A program made the position numbers and the translations under genes. A stretch of 64,000 nt of DNA from Euborellia annulipes (taxonomy: Eukaryota; Arthropoda; Insecta; Dermaptera; Anisolabididae). Within the stretch, counting starts at the first letter, position 1. Every line of letters starts with the position of its first letter. Location of the stretch: NCBI GenBank assembly GCA_023213315.1, contig JAKCPI010015507.1:21963-85962 (forward strand). Direction: 5' to 3'. Of this stretch, positions 56,006 through 64,000 are shown in pieces. The notes beneath the pieces are model-generated. The model was not told the DNA's origin. It worked only from the letters and a program-made list of their open reading frames with translations, and searched no databases.

Positions 56006-56537
56006 TATTGCAGCTTGCTTTAAATCACGTGACATTTAGTTTAGTATGCATATATGCTTAGTTTTTTATGAGATTGTAAAATAACATGAGAAAAATTATT
56101 ATTTTAATTTTGCTGATTTTTTAAATTTTATGTAAATATAAAATAAATTACTATATGAAGAAAAAAGTAAAAAATTGGAGCAATAAAACAAAAGTTATTA
56201 AACGAAGGTAATATTTTAAAAAATCTAATGAATATTATTAATAAAAAAGGAGGCAAGCAAGCAAGGTAGGATGATTTATTATTAGTCATAATTCAATTTG
56301 AGCGAAATATAAACAAATTATCAGAACATAAGCAACGGAAAATATTATAAGTAATTCAATTTAGAAGAGTTGAATGATTGGATGAAATAAATGTATAAAT
56401 ATTAAAATAAATATTTAGTCCTTCATTTATGATATTTTAGAAAGAAAATAAATTAATAATTTTAAGTTCACGTGGATACGAAATAGGTTAGATACCGAAA
56501 AAGAAATTCTTATATCGCAACACCGAGAAACAGCGTC
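56006..56537. other. AT-rich DNA
   Basis: No feature recognised. Confidence 0.4.
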
Positions 56538-56540
56538 TTA

Positions 56541-56758
56541 GGGAGCGTACAAGTATTAATTAAGTAACACAATTTGGAGGGGGGAGGGGGGTCTCATAAA
56601 ACGTTACAAGGGGGAGGGGGGGTCGAACAACGCGTTACCTAACTGGTATTTTAGCGACTTTCCGATAATTTGCGCAACATAATTGTGACTTTTAGTTAAA
56701 AATGGCCCCTTGAGGGTTACTTAACGTCTAGTGGGTTACGTAATACTTGTAAGCTCCC
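56541..56758. mobile_element. PIF/Harbinger-type MITE, copy 2
   Basis: GGGAGCGTACAAGTATTA at the left and TAATACTTGTAAGCTCCC at the right, flanked by TTA (56538-56540 and 56759-56761). Shorter and more diverged than copy 1, with an internal deletion of the second G-rich block. Confidence 0.92.
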
Positions 56759-56761
56759 TTA

Positions 56762-57895
56762 CCAGAAAAACCGAAATCGGGTTTTTTTTTTAATTTTATA
56801 AAATTTGAACTTTTGGACTATTAATTAGAATTTTTTGAAATTTTTTATTCTGGGTGCATATCCGCAGTCGTTAAATTATATTTAAAATTTTTTAGATCAT
56901 TTTTGTTCATCTTCAAGTTGTCAAAAATAAACATAATTAGGATTGCGTTTGAGAATAATATAACATCACGCATATAAATACATTTGTCTGGTTTTGACAA
57001 GCTTAATCCCGTTCTAAGTGAACGTAATAAGATTTTTATTAAGAGACATTACATTGAGTATTCTATTATATAATTCTCTTTTTTCCATTGATATAACACG
57101 ACAAAAAAAAAAGGTAAGTACGTTATAAAATTCAATGATAATGTTACCATCCTAATAATCGTAAAAAATTCAATGAATTCAATTTATCTATAAATAAATT
57201 ATTTCAAATTTAAATTTTTAATTATATATTTTAACAAATTCCAAACATTTTCCTCCCTCACTTTTTTTTATGTGTTCATTTAATCAAATAAAATTTCAAA
57301 ATTCAATAAAGGGAAAGACAGAGAGAGAGAGAGAGAGAGAGATGAGATAAATTTAAGCTCCATTCAATTTATTTTTACGTATATGGATTCTAAATATTTT
57401 ATTAACTAATTAAAAAATAATATCAACTAATCGAAGAGAACGCTAAAGGGCAACAAAGCAATTTGCTAAAATAAAAATAAATATTTTCTTCTCAATGTGT
57501 TTTAATTTCGCCTGAATCATTTTGAGATAAGGAAGAAAAAAAAACACATTCACCCTAATATCTATTTGCCGTTAAAAAAAGGATAATGGCCAAATTTATT
57601 CGTAATGGTTTCCACTTGTTTAAAGACAATTTCTCCGTTGAGAGTAATAAATGTGTTCTCCAATAAGAGGATAAGACGTTGTCTAGTGGAGAGGCGAAAT
57701 GAAACTAATCTGAGGTGATGAACACCAGCGACATATTTAAAAACAATGCACTCATTTTGGGTTTTCAAGAAAATAACTCAGAAAAAAAAATTAGAAACAG
57801 ATTTGTTTTTATTTTATTATATTTTACTTATAGAAGAGCATTAAATGTGATTTGAGAATTAAATATTCACTTAAAAAAAAAAAAAAAAAAAAACT
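56762..57895. other. AT-rich DNA with a GA microsatellite
   Basis: (GA)n at about 57317-57342. The 68-codon minus ORF at 57562-57768 is unrecognised. A long A-run at 57873-57893 precedes the hAT MITE. Confidence 0.45.
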
Positions 57896-57903
57896 GTATT
57901 TAT

Positions 57904-58278
57904 TAGGAACCGACCGAATATTCGGTTTCGGCCAGTTTCGGCCAAAAATCATGGTTTCGGCCGTAGTTTGGCAAAAGTAGCCGAACCTTTCGGCCGGCCG
58001 AAACCAGAGTCTAAAAAAATGGGATGAGACTCGCATGCAAAAAAAAAAAGGTAAAATAATTTGCACGGAGGGGAAAAAAATTTAGTCTCCCTAAAAAAAA
58101 GGTAAAATGATTTTCACGAGAGGGAAAAAAAATTCAAAAAAAAAAAAAGGTAAAATGAAAAAAAAAATTTATAGGAATTACAAGTTTCGGTTTCGGTTAC
58201 GGTTTCGGCCGAAACTAAGGTTGAGGCCGAATATTCGGTTTCGGTTTCGGCTGAAAATCTTGTTTCGGTCGGACCCTA
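57904..58278 (-). mobile_element. hAT-type MITE, copy 2, perfect 8-bp TSD
   Basis: Inverted relative to 2662-3046 and similar along its length. Termini TAGGAACCGACCGAATATTC and GTTTCGGTCGGACCCTA. GTATTTAT flanks both sides (57896-57903 and 58279-58286). No transposase. Confidence 0.93.
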
Positions 58279-58286
58279 GTATTTAT

Positions 58287-58854
58287 ACATACACTAGAGA
58301 CTACGCAAAATTGATAATTATGTCAAGCAAAAAATACGAAATCAATCAGATTTGATCAAATATTTTTCACTGAGAATTTTTGATTTATTGGCTTGTTTCT
58401 CATTATAAATGTGTTGAGTCTATTCTAGTCCAAAGCAACATTTTTTTTGTTCCCGGTTGTTGTTATTACTCAAGAAAATTCAAATTTTCTGAACTTCAGC
58501 GTGAGGGTATCCTCCCAGTTCAACCGAGGTGGAGAAGATGCAGCGTTTGAGAGGTATGAATGAACTTTCTCTACAGTGGTAAAAAGATTTATTTCAAAAT
58601 TGTTCTGTAGATAATAAAGTAATTAGATTTAAACTATTAGCCATAGGTTCTAGTTGAAAGATAATGTATTTATGAGAAATTAAGAAAACTAGGTCATAAA
58701 TCTTGATATAATAAATCATTGAAACTTATGACCAGACAAGAAAAAGGGACTGTCAGAGCGACTAGTCTTACATTTATACATTGAAAAGCAATTAAAAATA
58801 GATGGTTCTAATATTTTTATTAGTTATTTTTTCTTCTATATGTGAGTCTTCCAT
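58287..58854. other. AT-rich DNA
   Basis: No feature recognised. Confidence 0.4.
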
Positions 58855-59340
58855 TTCCAGAAGTGCCTAATTGACAAAATTTGAAAATAGTTTTCCAGTG
58901 AAAAAAGTTGATAAATCCTAATTAAAACAAATTCAAACGGGGCCTAGTGGCATTTCATTCCATTTCCATAACTGTCTTGTTGCAAACAAACAAATGTAAC
59001 AAAACTACTAGCTTGTAACATAAAGATGGCTACTTTCATGAAGTCACTTCCAAAACTTGCTAATTGCAATGAAAAATATAGCCCTTCCAACAGGCTTCCA
59101 CAAAATTGTGGTAAACTGAGGGACATTTTTATAGTGCAGAACTATATTTCTACACTTTTTAATAATGATTATTGTTGGCTATCCTGCTACTTTTATGGAA
59201 TTTTCTTTTTTGTTATGCTATGTTGATTGATACTGACTGCATTTGCAGTACAAAAACTCGCTAGTTGCAAAAGGTCCAATTCCAAAACTTGCTAAATACA
59301 AAAAACTTTTCCAAAAGTGCCTACTTGAATATTAAAACAG
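58855..59340. repeat. Scattered degenerate 22-nt repeats
   Basis: Related words: TTTCCAGAAGTGCCTAATTG (58855), CTTCCAAAACTTGCTAATTG (59047), AAACTCGCTAGTTGCAAA (59253), ATTCCAAAACTTGCTAAATA (59280), TTTTCCAAAAGTGCCTACTT (59308). Spacing is irregular, so it is not a simple satellite. Two short ORFs cross it (66 codons plus, from ATG 59026; 60 minus) without known domains. Confidence 0.5.
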
Positions 59341-59540
59341 TTTATTACTGTTATATAGAAAATAATGCCGAGCTAAGACCTTGTGTTCCTAATTGATTTA
59401 CAGATTCTATAAACATAACATTCATTAATGAACTCTTGATTTTAATAAAATACAGTTTTTTCTGGTTTCCTGAAAATTTGTTCCCGATGCAACTAAACAC
59501 TTTTGGAAATGGACAACTCATGTGTTAAAATATATAAGCG

Positions 59541-59691
59541 TAGAGAGAAAGTATTGGATTCATATAAAAAATTCGATGTCGAGATTTCGATGGAAATAAA
59601 TGTTTTGAGGTCCCCTGAGTCGAAAAAAGTGGGTCCTTCAAAATGGTCTGTCTGTGAACAAAATATCTCAAGAACGAAAGGAGCCTAGGAG
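59541..59691 (-). repeat. HT element fragment, 3' part
   Basis: AGAGAGAAAGTATTGGATTC, ATTCGATGTCGAGATTTCGA, TTTTGAGGTCCCCTGAG and GTCTGTGAACAAAATATCTC: the 3' portion in reverse, of the older subfamily. Confidence 0.85.
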
Positions 59692-59916
59692 TTAGGCGAC
59701 CAGAGGTGTAGGGGATGAAAGAAAAGGAGAAAGGAGAGCCTTAGCTCCTCCTTTGAATACACTTGAAAGAGGAATAAGGCAATCAATAGGTGGCAGTGAG
59801 TAGGACATTAAGCCCCGCCTACTAAGAAAATTATGAAAAGTCACAGAGTGGGCACAAGAAGGAGGAGTTTATTTTTCTCCTTCAGCCTGCCGGTCGTTTA
59901 CACTATAGGTTGCCTA
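59692..59916. mobile_element. Putative TIR element next to the HT fragment
   Basis: TTAGGCGACCAGAGGTGTAG at the left and, inverted, TTAGGCAACCTATAGTGTAA at the right. The composition is less AT-rich than the flanks and it sits exactly where the HT match breaks. No clear target duplication. Confidence 0.5.
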
Positions 59917-60028
59917 AATCCCAGGCGTTTCCATCATTTAAGAAAATACTAGTTTATGCTTGGATTTTCTTGCCAACTATTCTTTTCTTATTGACAAAAT
60001 CGAGAGTTATTTGAGCCTTCTTTCATGT

Positions 60029-60108
60029 ACTGCCGGAAACTAAATATATGTCAACACAAACATATCTGGTGTGACAAGCTGAACACAACTTTCAATTTCA
60101 AGTGAAGA
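60029..60108 (-). repeat. HT element fragment, 5' part
   Basis: TACTGCCGGAAACTAAATAT, GTCAACACAAACATATCTGG and GACAAGCTGAACACAACTTT match the region next to the 5' hairpin in reverse. Probably the same original copy as 59541-59691, with the middle lost. Confidence 0.75.
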
Positions 60109-60150
60109 GAATGGCTGTGCAACCATCAACCATCGCAGATTTATTATATT

Positions 60151-60241
60151 TAGGGCTGTGCAATCTGTCCGGAGCCAATAATCGATTATTTTTCATAATC
60201 GATAATCAATTGTTTTTTTTTTCCATAATCCAACACCCCTA
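60151..60241. mobile_element. Very short hAT-like MITE
   Basis: TAGGGCTGTGCAATCTGTCC at the left and ATCCAACACCCCTA at the right are loosely inverted. The flanks ATTATATT and ATTATAAA agree at 6 of 8 positions, compatible with a decayed 8-bp duplication. The interior has AATCGATTATTTTTCATAAT palindromic words. Confidence 0.45.
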
Positions 60242-60359
60242 ATTATAAAACATATTTAAAAAAAAAAAATTTAAACCAATTATCCCATTGGGAGTTCAAT
60301 TTTAGACACCAAAACTTTAGATTGGGATTAAATACCATTAGTAATGGGTATTTTACTAT

Positions 60360-60680
60360 TAAACGACGATCAAAGTTGCTGGCGTTTGTTTGTCGCAGGT
60401 CGTTGGCTGGCTGATTTGTACCTGTGTTTGGCGTCCTGCTCATTCCGGTACTAGGGGCGGGAACGGGAGAACGAGCCCTGTGGTTTGTACCGTGCAATGT
60501 CCACATTGATTAGACGAGGACCTCTTCTCACCCTGACGGGTATTCGAATCCCCACCCCCTAAGAAAGTCCCCGATGGCTTTGCCCCGATTCCAGGCACAG
60601 CTGCCTCCCTGTTGTTCCCTCGGGAACACGCCAACGGAGACAGCATCCGAGCCTTCATGCAAAGTGATGGGCTTAGAATG
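60360..60680. other. GC-rich patch, unrecognised
   Basis: Clearly GC-richer than its surroundings. Two minus-strand ORFs (60440-60658 and 60243-60506) overlap in different frames, consistent with a frameshifted coding relic. On the minus strand GGGGATTCGAATACCCG resembles a polymerase III B box. Neither reading is strong enough to name. Confidence 0.4.
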
Positions 60681-60687
60681 GACGGTT

Positions 60688-60718
60688 TATTTCATATATA
60701 TATATATATATATATATT
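60688..60718. repeat. (TA)n microsatellite
   Basis: A run of TA dinucleotides. Confidence 0.85.
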
Positions 60719-62344
60719 CAACGGCATTTAAGCTTCGATAAGGAGTTAATCACAAGATGTGGAGTTTAACTGGTTCTACTCCTTAACAGAATCTCTATTG
60801 TTCAACTAAATTGAAGGGAATACGAAATGAGGAATAATTTAAAGAAGATTAAAGTTCTCGATTATAAATACTTATCACTAATACCGTGTTTTGAAATAAA
60901 GATATATTAAGATAATTTTATTCCCTATACTTGAAAATGCCTCTTAAATCTTTAGATAAGAAAATGTATGATCGTTTAGAATTTTGTATTTCAAATTTGA
61001 GGAGTGAATTAAATTAAATGACTGAGGTAAAATGAGTGCGCATTAATTAACAAAAATAAAAAAATCATTAACAAGATACTCTAACGATGCTAATTAGACT
61101 AAAAATTGTTGCTAATAATAACATAAAATTATTATGAAAATAAAGTTATTTCAACTTTCAATTCCCAAAATATTAAAATAAAAATGTTTTGTTATTTATG
61201 GGAGTCTTTTAGCCAGAGCTGGGGGCTTTTACTTTTTTCCCATCTTTTGTTTGATACTCGCTTTTATTTATTTATTAAATGAACGTTATAATCTTATCTT
61301 CAACAAGAGTGAAAAGAAAAAAATCAAACAAAAAGTTTTATTTAAGATATTATTTTTCAAAAGCACTTAAGAAAAGACTCTTCATTTGAGGTGTAAATGA
61401 AGAAAAAAAAATTATTGAGATATTTTATAAGAAGATTTTAAAAAAGTAAAAAGATGGGATTTTTTTAATCCCATTTGAATTATTTTTTCGATTTTGACAC
61501 CCCTATCGAAAAAGTGATTTCAAACAACTATAAATCTAAAGACATCATTGAAATACATGTATGGATGATTCTAACCTATTTGAATTTTAATGGTCAGTAG
61601 AAAAAATGTATGTTAATTGAATGTCATTGACACTATATTCTTAAGTAATAAAAAATACCGTGTTTTATTGGGGCCATTTAGTCAATTCACGATTTGAGTA
61701 TAATAAATATAAACATTTTATTTAATTTTTTGGTTGCATTTACTTAATTAAATGCTTATTTATGTACAATTAAGGAAGCCTGAGAGAGAGATCTTGGGAG
61801 TTTCCAGTACTTTGGCGAGACTATATATCCGGGGCAGTCTTGTAGATAAGCTCGAAAAACGGTCCAACTTTACGGTGAGGCCAGATGCCATTGGGCCTTC
61901 AGTCATTCAGTCACGGGCCTTGCTTAAGTAATCTCCATTGTTACAAAATTGACCACGTGCTCCGGTTCACCAACTTAATAACTTTTTTTTTTATGACCTC
62001 AAACTCAAAACCTGGTCAAGAAGAAAGGGGGTTGAAAATAAAATGACATGTCAGAGGTCTCCGCCAATATTTGCATTAAAAAAACATTTCCTTTCAAGTG
62101 ATATATTAAACAAAGTATATTTGGGGTGGGCGCAATTTCGAAAAAAAAAAAAAAATAGAAGAGACAACATTGACGTAAAATACATAAAAGAAATTGGAAG
62201 AAGCTGATATAAAAATATCTGGGTCAGGCGCCTAAATTGTTTGGAATTATGAAACGCCAAGGGAACAAAAAACAAAAAATTTTATTCTTCTAACTTATTG
62301 GTTTTTTTTTTTAGCCTTTTCCGGTATAATTTAAATAAATAATT
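60719..62344. other. AT-rich DNA, no gene seen
   Basis: A less AT-rich patch lies at 61785-61975 without recognised content. The 74-codon minus ORF at 62051 is unsupported. Confidence 0.45.
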
Positions 62345-62702
62345 TTATTTAATGATTAAATCAAAATCGCCTAACTTGCCAAATCAATAAAAAAATGGTT
62401 GATTTTGTGAATTTTGGGATTGTCATATATTTTTGGAATTTGAGGACCTTTTGGTTTTAATTTTCCTTTTTCTTTTTCATCAATGGGTAGATTCTTAATT
62501 AGCGATTTTATTTTTCTACTGAATTGCTGTTGGATCTTTCTTCAGTATTTCATAAAAGAAAGACTCTAAAATGTTCTCTATTTTTTGTTTGTAATCCACT
62601 GTATTCATTACTACAGTGGTGTTACTTTTGTCTGCAGGGATGATCTTAATCGATTTACCGTTTCTAATTTCTTTAAAAGCGTGAACCTCAGATTTAGATA
62701 AA
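62345..62702 (-). pseudogene. Penelope-like element relic, reverse transcriptase N-terminal part
   Basis: On the minus strand from 62702: AFKEIRNGKSIKIIPADKSN, TTVVMNTVDYKQKIENIL and YEILKKDPTAIQ. After a one-base shift, SRKIKSLIKNLPI follows, then KGPQIPKIYDNPKIHK. The PADK....VVM block, the KKDPT....RK....L spacing and the P.IY..PKIHK motif are typical of Penelope-like retroelement reverse transcriptases, upstream of the catalytic palm. The frameshift, an in-frame stop and loss of everything after PKIHK show an inactive fragment. The partner GIY-YIG piece at 10032 is on the other strand 52 kb away and belongs to a different insertion. Confidence 0.85.
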
Positions 62703-63482
62703 TTTAAATAAAAAACTTAAGCCCCCCCCCCCCATTATTATGAATTTATAGGCATTTTTAAAAGTTTATGAATTCTCTAAAAAATAATTCAACTGAATTA
62801 ATTAATTAAATTATTAATTCAATGGAATGATTTTGAATTGAGAGAGAATTCTAACCACATGGTATTCAAACTGTCTTCAGCTGTCATAATTGGAGGCTCT
62901 CTTGACACATATAGCATGTCATTGACTTAATGACATAACCCCCGTATAATTGGCCCTTGAGAATAGGCCTCATCTTTAGACATGAAGGGCTGGGGTAAGC
63001 TATTTTCCCAATGGGATATAAATACACGTGTAAATTAGATATATGTATAGGTACTATATCTGTAGTTATTATTTGTGTGTGTGTATGTAAATAATCATAT
63101 TTAATTAAAGATAAATACCTTTTTCACTTTTGAAATGAAAAATTAATTATTGAGAGAGAGAGAGTAAATAATGTACAGGTCATATAACGAACGTATTAGT
63201 ATTTATAATTATTTAAATTATTGTATTAAGAGATGAGAAAGAATAAAATAAATTACATTTTCATTAGTAATCAAGTTATCATTTACCAGAACCCCATAAA
63301 AAGAGAAATGAGAGAAACAGATAATTGGTAAAATATGAGAGATTTTATGTTAAGTGGGAAGAGATAATATTGTAGTAAAATATAGAGGTAAAAATAAAAG
63401 AGAACCTGGGGATGCCTAAACCGAAAAAGACATTTCATCGATTCAGTCCATTTAGAGTCAGTCCTATTGAAGAACATATCAC
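62703..63482. other. AT-rich DNA
   Basis: A C-run at about 62722-62733, (TG)n near 63074-63086, and (GA)n near 63152-63164. No gene. Confidence 0.45.
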
Positions 63483-63640
63483 CTGGTGAGAATCATAGTG
63501 GCGAACTATTTTTGCGTTAAGCCTACCAAATGTTGTTAAAATGTCTTCTCTTTGAGTGCCAAAGTGGCGAAAATATATTTCTATTCTTTGCTAGTGATTC
63601 TGGCCTAATCATTTGGGCCCAGCTATTTAAATGTATTTAA
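63483..63640 (+). repeat. Dispersed repeat, direct mate of 24660-24800
   Basis: GGTGAGAATCATAGTGGCGA, GTGGCGAAAATATATTTCTA, TTCTTTGC and TATTTAAATGTATTTAAA, in the same order as at 24660. Confidence 0.65.
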
Positions 63641-63997
63641 ATAAAAGCAACTTGTGTTTTCTTTCTTGGACGAAATGTGACAGGTAGTATGTCGTTTTTT
63701 TTGTATAATTATTAAAAATCAATAAATTTTCAACAATATTTATTTTTGGTTTACAGTTGCGCTAACATGTAACATGTTTCGGCCACCATGAGAGCCATCA
63801 TCAGAACCAATAATTCATCCACATAACAAAAGATCTTGAGGTGTAATTTATATATTTTAACAGTTATTTCTATATTTTTTATGATTAAAATTAATGATTA
63901 TTAAACTTAATTTCTGCACGTCAGGTGTGCTCTGACGACATACTACCTGTCACATTTCGTACAAAAAAAGAAAACACAAGTTGCTTTTATTTAATTG
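63628..63997. repeat. Inverted repeat at window end with a CTGATGATG motif
   Basis: The left arm TTAAATAAAAGCAACTTGTG...GACAGGTAGTATGTCG and right arm CGACATACTACCTGTCACAT...CACAAGTTGCTTTTATTTAA match over about 60 nt. In the loop, 63772-63808 on the minus strand reads TTCTGATGATGGCTCTCATG then GTGGCCGAAACATG. The right arm touches the window edge, so the repeat may continue. Confidence 0.8.
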
Positions 63998-64000
63998 TAT

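Overview
The window is non-coding, AT-rich animal DNA. Long A/T homopolymers, no operon-like ORF spacing, Penelope-like and other non-LTR retroelement relics, tRNA- and 5S-derived SINEs, and many TIR elements point to an invertebrate metazoan, possibly an arthropod; I cannot name the species from the sequence. I found no intact protein-coding gene. All long ORFs are short (120 aa or less) and most lie inside repeats.

The dominant component is one repeat family, called here the HT element (hairpin-terminated, about 0.68 kb). At least fourteen full, truncated or fragmentary copies occur on both strands: 802, 5881, 6071, 12684, 14312, 15780, 19866, 28754, 29798, 34426, 44369, 48335, 54947, plus pieces near 54198, 59541 and 60029. 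Each full copy starts with a roughly 90-nt near-perfect hairpin, has an internal CA-rich microsatellite, and ends in a roughly 50-nt palindrome.

Around and inside these copies sit MITE-like DNA elements that can be classed by their target-site duplications (TSDs). hAT-type elements with perfect 8-bp TSDs lie at 2662-3046, 38468-38693 and 57904-58278. PIF/Harbinger-type elements with 3-bp TWA TSDs lie at 55224-55509 and 56541-56758. Tc1/mariner-type elements with TA TSDs lie at 15882-16080 and 38841-39092. There are also long foldback elements (19148-19781, 21889-22318, 31180-31599, 42791-43043 and the 16957-17690 cluster), and a 1.45-kb element at 40158-41605 with an internally deleted relative at 53713-54172.

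Retroelement material includes two Penelope-like relics: a reverse transcriptase N-terminal part at 62345-62702 (minus) and a GIY-YIG C-terminal part at 10032-10307 (plus). There is the 3' end of a non-LTR retrotransposon at 47280-47802, about ten tRNA-derived SINE copies, and a SINE at 52430-52645 whose head resembles 5S rRNA and whose tail is shared with the tRNA-derived SINEs. Six CTGANGAT-hairpin-GAAA motifs recur in palindromic contexts and may be ribozyme-like retroelement termini.

Reading left to right: 0-8 kb is nested HT/MITE sequence; 8.4-8.9 kb is extreme homopolymer; 10 kb a Penelope relic and SINE; 12-17 kb an HT/TA-MITE nest; 19-22 kb foldbacks; 22-28 kb mostly unique AT-rich DNA; 28.7-30.5 kb a head-to-head HT pair; 31-39 kb foldbacks, SINEs and MITEs; 40-49 kb a DNA element, long hairpin, SINEs and LINE end; 50-58 kb SINEs, 5S-SINE, a broken coding relic and Harbinger/hAT MITEs; 59-64 kb fragments, a GC-rich patch and the Penelope RT relic. 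Nothing cooperates as a pathway; the interest lies in the repeat biology.
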